From Fen-1135 sp963705275 (lineage in GTDB: Bacteria; Desulfobacterota; Syntrophia; Syntrophales; UBA2185), in NCBI GenBank assembly GCA_963705275.1, contig OY970063.1:1054001-1118000 (forward strand): DNA of 64,000 nucleotides, in the 5' to 3' direction. Within the stretch, counting starts at the first letter, position 1. Every line of letters starts with the position of its first letter. Positions 1 through 9,340 of this stretch are shown here, in pieces. A model generated the notes under the pieces. The model was given only the letters and a program-made list of their open reading frames with translations, was not told where the DNA came from and did not search any database. A program made the position numbers and the translations under genes.

Positions 1-150
1 GAGTTAAGATGAGAGCCATGACAAGTCGTAATATCTGCAATTTCAGGATCAAGTTTGTGACCTCAAGCTCGCGGGCAGACAGCAAGGTTATGTCCCGATG
101 CCGGCCAGAGACTTGGTCTCTATAATGGAAATATTTCATGAGAGGAGTAA

Positions 151-408
151 ATGGCTATGACTTATTCATTTGCCTGTCCCCTGCCCTGTGATTACGAAAT
201 AAAGGTCCATGCTAATAACAATGACGATGCGGTGAATACTATCATCAGGGCAGGCGCCATGCGCTGCCGCAATATCGAAAAAAATTGCCGTTGTGAAAAA
301 GCCCGTGTCCATTTGCCGCCGGTAACAGCAGAACAGTTGAGAAGCATTGTGCGATTATGCATGAAGGAAGAACATGACCCATCAAGCCGTCATGCAGGTG
401 GCGGATGA
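151..408 (+). CDS. small cysteine-rich protein, unknown function
   Basis: An 85-residue soluble protein with five cysteines in the first half (Cys9, 13, 39, 45 and 47), including a C-x5-C-x-C cluster. It has no signal peptide or membrane segment. GAGGAG lies about 7 bases before the first ATG, and a second ATG follows two codons later. A TATAAT hexamer at 121-126 could be the -10 element, but I see no good -35. The compact Cys pattern suggests metal binding, which is inference. I do not recognise the family beyond a loose resemblance to DUF1059-like small proteins. Confidence 0.6.
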   Translation: MAMTYSFACPLPCDYEIKVHANNNDDAVNTIIRAGAMRCRNIEKNCRCEKARVHLPPVTAEQLRSIVRLCMKEEHDPSSRHAGGG

Positions 409-505
409 CATATAGACGCAGTTTAGGGTGCTCAAGGCCGCCTTTTCCTGAGTAAATGTGTCGGTTCAAGAAGACCCCCCTCTTGTGGCAATATCAAAAT
501 TGCCG

Positions 506-3205
506 TTACCTGGGAAAGGGCCCTTGAGTAACCTGGACCATGTCACCGATACGAAGCCACTTCGAAAAAGCAGCCTGTACATCTCGAGCGGTTATCTTCA
601 AGAATCTTCCCGCGGCGATTGCGGGCTCGTCGAGGGGCAGGTCATGAGTCGCCCTGTAAATAAGTCCCAGCGCTATGCTGTCGGCGCTTGCCTCCGCAAG
701 CTGGATCTCTCGAAGCGTGAGAGACTGGGCTTTCCTCAGTTCATCGGGTGTGACTGGCTCTTGTTGCATCTTTTTCAGATCATGCTCGATGATGGCACGC
801 GCCTTAGACACATTGTCAGGGTCGCAGGAGTACCTCACTTCATAAAGGGATCGCGTCTTGCCCACGTCGAAGGATGAAGAAACATGATATACGAGCCCCG
901 TTTTTTCTCTCAGATCACGGTAAAGCCACGTTGAGTAAAATGCGCCTCCCAACACGTGGTTCCCCAATTCCAGAGCGTAGTAGTCCGGATGAGACCTGGT
1001 CAGGCCGAGCGTTTCCGCGAGAACCACTCTAGTCTGAGACCGGCTTAGATCCGGCACGGCCGTGGCGGATGCCGTATTTAACGGAACAGGAGGCAGCAGC
1101 GTTTCAGGTGTCGGTCCTTCGGCTCGCCATGCTCCGAAGTATTTCCCGATCACCTTCCTGACCTCCTCCGGCGCCACCTTGCCGATAAAGACGATCGTCG
1201 TCACGTCCGGGCGGAAGACCTTGCGGTAGTATGATTTCAAATCATCCAAAGTCAGAGAAGAAACAGTCGACGGCGTGGCCTCGCGCAGTGTTGCGTCGTT
1301 CTTGGGAAAGAGGGAAGTTCGGAGTGTACGCTTCGTCAGGTAGTCGGGACTCTCAAGTTCGCCCGCCACTTCATCAGCAACCTGTTTCCGCAATGTTTTG
1401 AAGGCCTCTTCGGGCAGTGCCGGATGAAGCAGATTATCCGCAAGGAGCTCGACGCCGCGCTCAAATTGTTTGGCGAGCGTCTGTAGTGAGAAATCAGTGT
1501 CCACTGATACTTCCGCCCCTATGTCATCCAGAGCTTTCTGGAAGGAGAGCCTGTCGAGTGAAGCAGTACCGAAAGAAAATAGCGGTCCCAGCACACGATC
1601 CACTCCTTCCTTTCCCTCCGGGGTCTCAAGGTGAGGATTGTTCTTCACATGGCCGTACACGCTTGCAGTGTCGCTCACAGAAGCATATTGAACGATAATT
1701 TTGAGTCCATTGGGAAGAACTATGACCTCCGGATTAACCGTGGAAGGCGGCACGGAAAGCCTATTCAATGACTTTTCCGCCCACCCGGGAAGTTCAACGC
1801 TCTTTGTCTCTTTCGGCGCGAAGGACTCCATCACGGCGCGGGGTCTCGCGGAGACAGGCCTGCCTGCCGCTTCCGGAACGAGAATCGCTTCTATAGATTG
1901 ATGAAGCTGCAGATACTTCACAGCCACCCTATTCACATCGGCTACAGAAACCTTCTGAATGGCCCGTAATGCGTCATCCGGTGATTGCCTTCCTTCCACT
2001 GCCAGCGCCTGCGACCAGGCCATAGCAAGACCAGGGACTGAATTTTTTTGCAGTTCGGCCCTGGTCAGTCTGCCGCGTTTGGCCGCCTCAACAAGGTCGG
2101 CGGAAAATCCCTTCTTCACATTGTCTGCAAGGATCCTCCTGATCTCCTTAATCAGAGGTTGAGGATCGGCTCCCTTCGGGAAGGAAGCTGCCGCATAGGC
2201 AAGGCCCGCCTCAGGGAGTGTGAGCAGGCTAAAATCGATGTCCAGGGCTTTTCCTTCAACGACCAATTCGAACAGACTTCCTCGCTGGCTGCTCAACACG
2301 TCCGCAAGCACTTCGCTCGCCGTGTAATCGCGGCTTCCGTAGCCGGGCATGCGGAAAGAAATGGCCACAAGCCCATGCGCCTGGTCCGTCCTCATAGTGA
2401 AGGATTCCGGCTTCAGTATTCCAAGCCGTACATCAGGACGCTTCGGGATATTCTTGCGCGGTATGGAAGCAAAATACTTATCGACTTCCTTGAGTGCAGC
2501 CCGGGGCTCGACATGGCCCACAATGACCAAAATTGCATTGTTGGGCGCATACCAGGTGTCATGAAATGTCTTGAGCATCGCCCCAGTTGTCTTCTCAAAG
2601 GACGGAACGGTTCCGAGAGGTGTATGCGCATACGGCGTACCCTTAAACATAATTTCGAGAAGGCGTGCATAAAATATATAGTCCGGATCGGACAGGTCCT
2701 GCGCCACCTCCTGCTCGATGGCACCCCTTTCCTCCTTCCATGACTCCTCACTGTCAAGCACGCCCTTCATTCGGATTGATTCTATTTGCAGGGCCATGTC
2801 CAGATCTTCCCGGGCGCAGGTAAAGGAATATTGTGTGACCGTCTGTTGCGTGTCCGCATTGAAATTTCCACCCATCAGGGCGACGATGTCTGCAAGCTGG
2901 TCCGCTGAAAGACCCGGGCTGCCCCTGAACATCATGTGCTCCTGTGCGTGGGCCATGCCGGGAAACCCTGCCGGCGCCTCGTTTGAACCAACAAGGTAAT
3001 TTACTATTGTTGTGACAACCGGAGCCTGGGTGTTCCTCACAATAACAAACCGCAAGCCATTTGCCAGCGTGGCTCTTAATATATCTTCATCCCCCGCTCT
3101 TGCTTCGACCGATACCCGGGGCGCAGGAAACAGCGAAATCAAAACGGCTGCAAGGATCAGAATGACGAGGCGGATTCCCGAGATTCGTGGATGGACTCTT
3201 TTCAA
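506..3205 (-). CDS. M16 family zinc metalloprotease, secreted, double-domain
   Basis: A pitrilysin/insulinase-family (M16) peptidase of 899 residues, probably periplasmic. Residues about 10-37 form a signal peptide. The zinc motif HxxEH is HAQEH at 86-90, with the third-ligand glutamate region at 160-166. The length fits the two-module M16 type, with an active N-terminal half and a second M16 half from about residue 480 that lacks HxxEH and would serve as the substrate-clamp half. No ATG fits: the start is TTG, five bases after a strong AAGGAGG. It stands alone, upstream of nothing on its strand. Confidence 0.9.
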   Translation of the reverse strand: MKRVHPRISGIRLVILILAAVLISLFPAPRVSVEARAGDEDILRATLANGLRFVIVRNTQAPVVTTIVNYLVGSNEAPAGFPGMAHAQEHMMFRGSPGLSADQLADIVALMGGNFNADTQQTVTQYSFTCAREDLDMALQIESIRMKGVLDSEESWKEERGAIEQEVAQDLSDPDYIFYARLLEIMFKGTPYAHTPLGTVPSFEKTTGAMLKTFHDTWYAPNNAILVIVGHVEPRAALKEVDKYFASIPRKNIPKRPDVRLGILKPESFTMRTDQAHGLVAISFRMPGYGSRDYTASEVLADVLSSQRGSLFELVVEGKALDIDFSLLTLPEAGLAYAAASFPKGADPQPLIKEIRRILADNVKKGFSADLVEAAKRGRLTRAELQKNSVPGLAMAWSQALAVEGRQSPDDALRAIQKVSVADVNRVAVKYLQLHQSIEAILVPEAAGRPVSARPRAVMESFAPKETKSVELPGWAEKSLNRLSVPPSTVNPEVIVLPNGLKIIVQYASVSDTASVYGHVKNNPHLETPEGKEGVDRVLGPLFSFGTASLDRLSFQKALDDIGAEVSVDTDFSLQTLAKQFERGVELLADNLLHPALPEEAFKTLRKQVADEVAGELESPDYLTKRTLRTSLFPKNDATLREATPSTVSSLTLDDLKSYYRKVFRPDVTTIVFIGKVAPEEVRKVIGKYFGAWRAEGPTPETLLPPVPLNTASATAVPDLSRSQTRVVLAETLGLTRSHPDYYALELGNHVLGGAFYSTWLYRDLREKTGLVYHVSSSFDVGKTRSLYEVRYSCDPDNVSKARAIIEHDLKKMQQEPVTPDELRKAQSLTLREIQLAEASADSIALGLIYRATHDLPLDEPAIAAGRFLKITARDVQAAFSKWLRIGDMVQVTQGPFPR

Positions 3206-3562
3206 AATGGCCTCCTTCCAATGTTTCTTATGCCCTTATCCTATGCGTAGATTACAGGCTAGTCAATGCTTCTCTGGAAGACTTCGCGGGGGAAAAATAA
3301 TTCATAGCTGGTAACATCTGGAGGATGGCCCACTGCACTAACCTCTCTTGCAAGAGAAAATTCACACGAACTTCTCATCGATAACCGACATCATAATTAA
3401 GGCATATAGCGCCTTGAAATCAGTCATTGACGCATTTCATTTATTTGCATGTAAGCTATACTATACAAAAGATGCTGATCGCGTGAGGCGCTGCGAATGC
3501 CGTGTGAAAAGAAACAGTCGAGTCTGTTATCTCGCAGCACGTGAAAAAGAGGTAAATTATCG
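3206..3562. other. intergenic region between divergent M16 protease and receiver genes
   Basis: About 357 AT-rich bases without a credible gene. It should hold two divergent promoters. The hexamer TATACT at 3457-3462 is a plausible -10 for the receiver gene at 3563, but its -35 is poor. A TTGACG at 3427-3432 has no good -10 at normal spacing. I see no dyad of the type found at other promoters in the window. Confidence 0.4.
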
Positions 3563-3997
3563 ATGGAAGACATGTCCGATATTCTTCTTGTGGAAGACAA
3601 CAAATACAACGTGGAGTTCATTCTCGATGCCCTAAGTAAGCATAACCTGGCCCAGGGGGTAAAGGTTTTTCGTGACGGCGGGGAAGCTCTGGACTATCTG
3701 TTTGCAGCCGGGGAGTATTCTGACCGCGATTCCTTTAAACGACCCAAAGTGATCCTACTGGACCTGAGGTTGCCGAAGGTGGACGGGCTTGAATTCCTGC
3801 GGATAATCAGAGCCAATGAGACGACCAAGATGATCCCGGTAGTGGTTTTCTCATCTTCGACCAGAGACGAGGACAGGATAGAGAGCTACAGGCTGGGAGC
3901 AAACAGCTTCATCGTAAAGCCCATAGGGTATGACAGATTTGTTGAGACCGTCACCGAGATAGGTTCCTATTGGGCATTGCAGAACGCGCCGCCATAA
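3563..3997 (+). CDS. single-domain response regulator, Rcp1-like
   Basis: A stand-alone receiver of 144 residues with no output domain. The acidic pair is in VEDN (E11-D12), the phospho-acceptor is Asp67 (in LLDL), Ser/Thr lies in VVFSSST, and the conserved Lys is in IVKP. The family (Rcp1/CheY-like, partner of phytochrome-type kinases) relays phosphate or controls kinases by protein contact. GAGGT sits about 10 bases before the ATG. It is the first of five closely related small receivers in this window. No kinase adjoins this copy, so it is an orphan. Confidence 0.9.
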   Translation: MEDMSDILLVEDNKYNVEFILDALSKHNLAQGVKVFRDGGEALDYLFAAGEYSDRDSFKRPKVILLDLRLPKVDGLEFLRIIRANETTKMIPVVVFSSSTRDEDRIESYRLGANSFIVKPIGYDRFVETVTEIGSYWALQNAPP

Positions 3998-4128
3998 TGA
4001 GAACTGATTGAGAATAACCGAGCCTCGCCCAATTGCGCTTGATGAAATATTGATGCCTCAAATCACAGCGTCCAAGCCGGCTTCTTGCCCTTCCTCCCAT
4101 AGTCTGAGATATCCGGAGGCATAACGAG

Positions 4129-4158
4129 GTCTCCCCGATTGAACAGACAATCGGAGAC
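4129..4158. repeat. long hairpin between receiver and MFS genes
   Basis: GTCTCC and CGATTG pair with CAATCG and GAGAC around a short loop, giving an 11-12 bp stem. No U-run follows on either strand, so it is not a classical terminator. It sits 130 bases after the receiver stop and 110 before the MFS gene, and may act in the 3' end or the leader. Confidence 0.4.
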
Positions 4159-4275
4159 TGCGTGATAACTTATTCGAGTGGCCATATGAGGAAAACTCCG
4201 GTTTAATCTCATTGACATGCCGACGGTTTCTCTTTATAAACCTCGCATCTTGCTTCTTATTGCCGGGCCTTGACA

Positions 4276-5475
4276 ATGAGCAAATTCAATCTGAAAATCC
4301 TCCTCGTCCTGTCCTTGGGACACCTTGTAACGGATATATACCAGAGCGCACTTCCCGCCATACTCCCCTTCCTGAAGGAGAACCTTTCCCTCTCATACAC
4401 TATGGCCGGTGTCATCCTGATGGCAGCCAACTTCACTTCATCTCTGATCCAGCCCCTCTTCGGATATCTTTCAGACAGACAGGAAAAGGCTTTTCTTCTG
4501 CCTCTGGGGTGCTTATGCGCCGGTGTTGGATTCTCTTTATTGTCCCTCCCTTCAAGTTATGCACTTATTCTCATGCTTGTCATAGTGAGCGGATTCGGGA
4601 TTGCATCATACCATCCCGAAGGATACAAGACCGCCCATTTTTTTACGGGCGAGAAACGGGTTACCGGGATGGCCATATTTGCCGTTGGCGGAAATCTGGG
4701 ATTTGCCTTGGGTCCGATAATCGCAATCTACATAATCAAGTATATGGGATTTTCATCACTGCCCGTTATTGTTGTCCCATCGGTGGTTTTTCTTGCTGTC
4801 ATAATCTTCTATTGGCGGGACATATCCATTACCGAAATCAGAAAAGACAGGGCAGCGGACGGCAAGGTTCAACGCGAACGGCGAAAGGGCGCTTACATAT
4901 CTTTATCGATGGTGATTGCAATCGTAATTATGAGATCATGGACACAGATGGGACTCATGAGCTACATCCCGTTTTACTACATAAACCATCTCAGGGGAGA
5001 TCCGCTTTACGCAGGCAAACTCGTGTTTGTCCTTCTTCTCGGTGGAGTCATCGGCACCTTGGGTGGAGCGCCTTTGGCCGACAGGTGGGGTCACAAGCGC
5101 TATCTCATGCTGTCCATGTTTCTCAGCGCCCTTATTCTGCCCCTGATATTCATCACCGATGGCTACATGCTGTTTGCTGTCCTCGGATTTCTCGGCATGA
5201 CCATGATATCAACCTTTTCTGTCACCGTTGTCATGGCGCAGCAGTTACTACCGAAGAATCTCGGCGTTGCCTCAGGCCTCATGGTAGGTTTTGCTATCGG
5301 GGCAGGCGGCATTTGCGTTACGCTCCTGGGAGTCATTGCCGACCATTTTGGCGTGCCGGTAGCCCTGAAATCGATCATGATCCTCCCCTTCGTCGGCTTC
5401 CTGCTCAGCGCCATCTTACGATACCCGGAGGACAGCAAGACAAGGATAACAGCCGAGCCCTCTTCCATTCCATAG
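4276..5475 (+). CDS. fsr: MFS transporter, fosmidomycin-resistance (Fsr) type
   Basis: An inner-membrane efflux pump of about 400 residues with twelve predicted hydrophobic segments. It begins with the LGHLVTDIYQSALPAILPFL stretch and has a HPEG motif in the fifth segment, both typical of Fsr-like MFS proteins. A GxLSDRxG-like loop appears as GYLSDRQEK. Known members export fosmidomycin or related small molecules, but the substrate here is not knowable. The start is uncertain: ATG at 4276 is preferred, a TTG lies two codons upstream, and neither has a clear ribosome site. An overlapping longer reading frame in another phase is a shadow. Confidence 0.85.
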   Translation: MSKFNLKILLVLSLGHLVTDIYQSALPAILPFLKENLSLSYTMAGVILMAANFTSSLIQPLFGYLSDRQEKAFLLPLGCLCAGVGFSLLSLPSSYALILMLVIVSGFGIASYHPEGYKTAHFFTGEKRVTGMAIFAVGGNLGFALGPIIAIYIIKYMGFSSLPVIVVPSVVFLAVIIFYWRDISITEIRKDRAADGKVQRERRKGAYISLSMVIAIVIMRSWTQMGLMSYIPFYYINHLRGDPLYAGKLVFVLLLGGVIGTLGGAPLADRWGHKRYLMLSMFLSALILPLIFITDGYMLFAVLGFLGMTMISTFSVTVVMAQQLLPKNLGVASGLMVGFAIGAGGICVTLLGVIADHFGVPVALKSIMILPFVGFLLSAILRYPEDSKTRITAEPSSIP

Positions 5476-5604
5476 TTATATACTCCTATTTTACAGCTAT
5501 TTTCCGCCTATTGATTCCGGTTACATTGGGAGTTATCTTCTTCCATCATAATTCTAATCCCGCATCGCCGCATATGACGACGGCCGTTGGGTATGGAGGG
5601 ACAC

Positions 5605-6129
5605 ATGGAAATCAAAGGCAAGCGGCTAGTATTACTCGTGGAAGACCGGTATCAGGTTCTGGAACTGTGGTATCCGTTGATCCGTCTGCGCGAGGCCGGA
5701 GCAGACGTGACGGTTGTCGGTCCGGAAGGAGGACACGTTTATAAGAGCGGCAATGGTTATGAGATTACTGCAGACGCCTCTGTAGCAGATATCCGGATTC
5801 AAGAATATGACGGCGTCATTGTGCCCGGCGGATACGCCCCCGATTTAATGAGGCGCAATCCTGCGATGATCGCCATCGTAAGGGATGCCTATAATCAGGG
5901 CAAGGTCGTGGCGGCGATCTGCCACGCAGGCTGGATGCTGGCTTCAGCCGGAATAGTGCGGGAGAGGAAAGTGACCAGCTTTTACAGCATGAAAGATGAT
6001 ATGATCAATGCCGGGGCGATCTGGCGCGATGAACCGGTCGTCCGTGACGGCCTGATAATAACCTCGCGCAAACCCGAAGATCTGCCCTTCTTCTGCCGCG
6101 AAATTATCGCTGCCTTATCCGGGAAGTAG
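5605..6129 (+). CDS. DJ-1/PfpI family protein (class I glutamine amidotransferase-like)
   Basis: A 174-residue protein of the PfpI/DJ-1/YajL superfamily. The nucleophile elbow AAICHAG gives Cys106-His107, and Glu14 in LVEDRY is the third conserved acid. Members act as chaperone/glyoxalase-like stress proteins or peptidases, and the exact activity cannot be read from sequence. The start at 5605 is chosen because GGAGGG lies six bases before it; two earlier in-frame starts at 5587 and 5593 lack this. The stop is six bases before the P-type ATPase start, so the two are probably co-transcribed. Confidence 0.85.
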   Translation: MEIKGKRLVLLVEDRYQVLELWYPLIRLREAGADVTVVGPEGGHVYKSGNGYEITADASVADIRIQEYDGVIVPGGYAPDLMRRNPAMIAIVRDAYNQGKVVAAICHAGWMLASAGIVRERKVTSFYSMKDDMINAGAIWRDEPVVRDGLIITSRKPEDLPFFCREIIAALSGK

Positions 6130-6135
6130 CCGGAG

Positions 6136-8670
6136 ATGGCAAGCGAAAGGATCCAACAGCCGTCCGATTTCTGGAGCATCCCGCAGGCCGAGATGCTGGC
6201 GGCGCTTGATACCCGGCAGGAGGGCTTGGAGAGCGGCGAGGCAAAGAGGCGGCTGATCAGCTACGGAGCAAATCTCCTCAAGCCGCCAAAGCGTTCCGAC
6301 ACAGTCGCTCTCTTGATCTCCCAATTCAAGAGCCCCATTATCCTCACCCTTATTTTTGCCGCCGGATTATCCTTCTTCCTGCAAGATCACGTGGATGGCG
6401 CCATCATTCTCTTTATCGTCCTGATGAGCGGCCTTCTCGGATTCTGGCAGGAGCGGGGCGCCGTTGATGCTGTAGAAAAGCTCCTCTCCATCGTTAGAAT
6501 AAGGACGACGGTTCTCCGTGATGGCAGCCCCAACGAGATTCCCGTCGAAGATGTTGTCCCGGGAGACATCGTCATCCTGAATGCCGGGGATGCCATCCCC
6601 GCAGACTGCCTGATTCTGGAATCAAGAGACCTCTTTGTGGATGAGGCAACCCTAACGGGCGAAACGTATCCCGTCGATAAGGAGGCAGGCCAATTGCCGG
6701 CGGAGACACCTCTTAGCGGGCGCGCCAACTGCCTCTTCATGGGAACTCATGTCATCAGCGGCACGGCCAAAGCCGTTGCGGTTCTCACAGGAACGCAGGC
6801 GGAGTTCGGCCGGATTTCAGAAAGATTGAAATTAATAAATAAGGAAACAGAGTTTGAACATGGTGTCCGGCATTTCGGATATCTGCTCCTGGAAGTGACG
6901 CTGGCCCTGGTTTTTCTCATTTTTGCCGTCAATGTCTATTTCCACCGCCCTGTCCTGGAATCGTTTCTTTTTTCTCTGGCCCTGGCAGTGGGATTGACGC
7001 CTCAGCTCTTGCCCGCCATCATCAGCATCAATCTGGCTCACGGCGCCAAGAAGATGGCACGCCAAAAGGTCATTGTAAAAAGGCTCGCTGCCATAGAAAA
7101 TTTCGGAAGCATGGATGTTCTCTGCTCGGATAAGACGGGGACGCTGACGGAGGGAAAAGTAACTCTCCACTCCGTACTGGATGTGGAAGGTAATCCCAGC
7201 GAACGCGTCTTCATTCACGCATATCTCAATGCCTTTTTTGAAAAAGGCTTCTCCAATCCGATCGACGAGGCGATCTGCTCACGCAAAGAGCCTGATATCT
7301 CAGGATATGAGAAGACAGATGAGGTTCCTTACGACTTCATCAGGAAACGCTTGAGTATCCTGGTTGCAAAGGATGGCCGTTCTTTGATGGTAACCAAAGG
7401 CCCTATCCCGAACGTCCTTGCCGTCTGCAGCGCAGCCGAGACTCCCCCAGGTTCCAAAGCGGATATTGTCCAGGCCAAAGGGGGTATTTTAAAGAGATTT
7501 GAAGAATTGAGCAGCGGTGGTTTTCGTCTTTTAGGGGTTGCCTATAAGGATATGGGTGCAAAGTCTGCAATTGACAAAGACAGCGAAGAAGACATGACGT
7601 TTCTCGGTTTTCTGGTGTTTTTCGACCCGCCAAAGGCCGGGATCGCTGAAACGATCAACCGCCTCAGGCAGCTGGGCATTGCCCTGAAGATCATTACGGG
7701 AGATAATCGCCTCGTCGCTCGGAAGGTCAGTCAGGACGTAGGGATTGCCGATGCAAAGATAGTTGCGGGAGGAGAGCTGCACGAGATAAGCAATGACGCC
7801 CTCCTGCTCAAGGTGAAGGAAACGGATATCTTCGCAGAGGTCGAGCCCAATCAAAAAGAGCGGATCATCCTGGCCTTAAGAAAGGCGGGCCATGTAGTGG
7901 GTTATATGGGGGATGGAATCAATGACGCCTCCGCGCTTCATGCGGCGGATGTGGGTATTTCCGTGGATACTGCCGTGGATGTGGCCAAAGAATCGGCAGA
8001 CATAGTCCTTTTGGAAAAAAATCTCGCTGTTTTGGTGCAGGGCGTACGCGAGGGAAGGACGACCTTTGCCAATACCTTGAAGTATGTCTTTATGGCCACG
8101 AGCGCTAATTTCGGAAACATGTTCAGCATGGCCGGCGCATCGCTCTTTCTGTCCTTTCTCCCCCTGTTGCCCAAACAGATTCTTCTAACAAATCTGATGA
8201 CGGATTTCCCGGAAATGACGATCGCCGCGGACCATGTAGACAGGGAAATGGTGGATCAACCCAGGAGGTGGAATATCGCCTTTATCCGGAAATTCATGTT
8301 CACCTTCGGCCTTGTCAGTTCAATCTTTGACTACCTCACCTTTGTAATTCTGCTTCTTATTCTTAATGCCACACCGGAGCAGTTCAGAACGGGGTGGTTC
8401 ATGGAGTCCGTTATTTCTGCGTCCATCATCGTGCTGGTGATTAGGAGCCGCAGGCCTTTCTATAAGAGCAGGCCGGGGAGGCTGCTCTCCGTCGCCACTG
8501 TTGTCGTTGTCCTTGCCACGCTCATCCTACCCTTAACACCTCTCGGAGAGGTCTTCGGGTTTACACCCTTGCCTGTATCATTTCTACTAATGATGGGTCT
8601 CATTGTGATGTTTTATATCCTGTCTGCGGAACTCGCAAAAAAGATATTTTATCAAAGGGTTAATCTCTGA
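6136..8670 (+). CDS. mgtA: P-type ATPase, magnesium-importing (IIIB) type
   Basis: An inner-membrane cation pump of 844 residues. It has the actuator motif TLTGET, the phosphorylation site DKTGT at Asp332, and the hinge GDGINDA. The membrane motif TPQLLPAI in place of the PEGL of heavy-metal or Ca pumps matches the MgtA/MgtB group (TPEMLPMI). Four core membrane helices before and six after the catalytic domain fit that type. It begins six bases after the DJ-1-like gene. Magnesium import is the likely role. No magnesium riboswitch space exists upstream because the gene is in an operon. Confidence 0.88.
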   Translation: MASERIQQPSDFWSIPQAEMLAALDTRQEGLESGEAKRRLISYGANLLKPPKRSDTVALLISQFKSPIILTLIFAAGLSFFLQDHVDGAIILFIVLMSGLLGFWQERGAVDAVEKLLSIVRIRTTVLRDGSPNEIPVEDVVPGDIVILNAGDAIPADCLILESRDLFVDEATLTGETYPVDKEAGQLPAETPLSGRANCLFMGTHVISGTAKAVAVLTGTQAEFGRISERLKLINKETEFEHGVRHFGYLLLEVTLALVFLIFAVNVYFHRPVLESFLFSLALAVGLTPQLLPAIISINLAHGAKKMARQKVIVKRLAAIENFGSMDVLCSDKTGTLTEGKVTLHSVLDVEGNPSERVFIHAYLNAFFEKGFSNPIDEAICSRKEPDISGYEKTDEVPYDFIRKRLSILVAKDGRSLMVTKGPIPNVLAVCSAAETPPGSKADIVQAKGGILKRFEELSSGGFRLLGVAYKDMGAKSAIDKDSEEDMTFLGFLVFFDPPKAGIAETINRLRQLGIALKIITGDNRLVARKVSQDVGIADAKIVAGGELHEISNDALLLKVKETDIFAEVEPNQKERIILALRKAGHVVGYMGDGINDASALHAADVGISVDTAVDVAKESADIVLLEKNLAVLVQGVREGRTTFANTLKYVFMATSANFGNMFSMAGASLFLSFLPLLPKQILLTNLMTDFPEMTIAADHVDREMVDQPRRWNIAFIRKFMFTFGLVSSIFDYLTFVILLLILNATPEQFRTGWFMESVISASIIVLVIRSRRPFYKSRPGRLLSVATVVVVLATLILPLTPLGEVFGFTPLPVSFLLMMGLIVMFYILSAELAKKIFYQRVNL

Positions 8671-8836
8671 CAGGCTTCGTGCATGTGCAGCTGATCCTGC
8701 AATCAGGCCAATTAATGAGACTGGACCGGTTGCTATTTCTCGCGCAGCCTATTTAAGTCTTGACATACTACAATTTGACACTAAAAATAAACATAGGTAG
8801 GGACATTGATGCGGGAATAATCTAAGGGGGGCTACT

Positions 8837-9178
8837 ATGAAAAAGGGTTTCATCTATCCCATAATACTGGCATTGGGAGGAATGCTGGTTTTTCTTGCCG
8901 GAACTGCCGGGAGTGACGATTACAGCGCTGGGCAAACGCTGTTTAAGAAGAACTGTCAATTCTGCCACAATCTCAAGGGTGACGATAATTACCCTTCCGC
9001 CTACTGGCGCCAATTCAGGCCGAAGGATTTCACCGACCCTGATTCCTGGAAGGGACTCGACGGGCAGAAGATCGAACAGGTTATCAAGAAGGGCAAGGGC
9101 GTGATGCCGGCTATAAATCTCAAGCCCGAAGACACTAAGGCAATAATCGATTACATGACCCATGTACTGAAAAAATAA
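8837..9178 (+). CDS. monohaem c-type cytochrome, periplasmic
   Basis: A 113-residue protein with an N-terminal signal peptide (about residues 1-26) and one haem-attachment motif, CQFCH at 40-44. Met90 in KGVMPAI is the likely distal iron ligand, as in class I cytochromes. It should carry electrons in the periplasm. A strong AAGGGGGG lies about 8 bases before the ATG. Two TTGACA hexamers at 8760-8780 suggest a promoter just upstream. It is monocistronic, with a hairpin after it. Confidence 0.9.
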   Translation: MKKGFIYPIILALGGMLVFLAGTAGSDDYSAGQTLFKKNCQFCHNLKGDDNYPSAYWRQFRPKDFTDPDSWKGLDGQKIEQVIKKGKGVMPAINLKPEDTKAIIDYMTHVLKK

Positions 9179-9256
9179 GTGAGATGATTCCCTTTCTTTG
9201 GAAAGTTTCAGAGCTCCCTCATTGTCATTCTGCGCGAAACAGGTAGTTATTGTTGC

Positions 9257-9273
9257 GGTGCGATCGTCGCACC
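9257..9273 (+). terminator. hairpin after cytochrome c gene
   Basis: A perfect 7-bp stem GGTGCGA/TCGCACC with a 3-base loop, followed by a short pyrimidine stretch (agtcttt). It lies between cytochrome c and fumC and could terminate the former. The U-run is weak. Confidence 0.4.
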
Positions 9274-9340
9274 AGTCTTTCCCGGTCGCCCTGTTCTTAT
9301 AAGATAACATAACCTTTTACACGAAGACGGCAACCGAAAG

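Noticed and set aside
4212..5744. A 510-codon open frame overlapping the MFS gene
   Set aside because: It lies over a clear twelve-helix MFS gene in another phase, is Arg/His/Ser rich and has no domain.
8755..8810. Copy of the shared element upstream of cytochrome c (CATTG present)
   Set aside because: No inverted repeat at the required position; looks like an ordinary TTGACA promoter.
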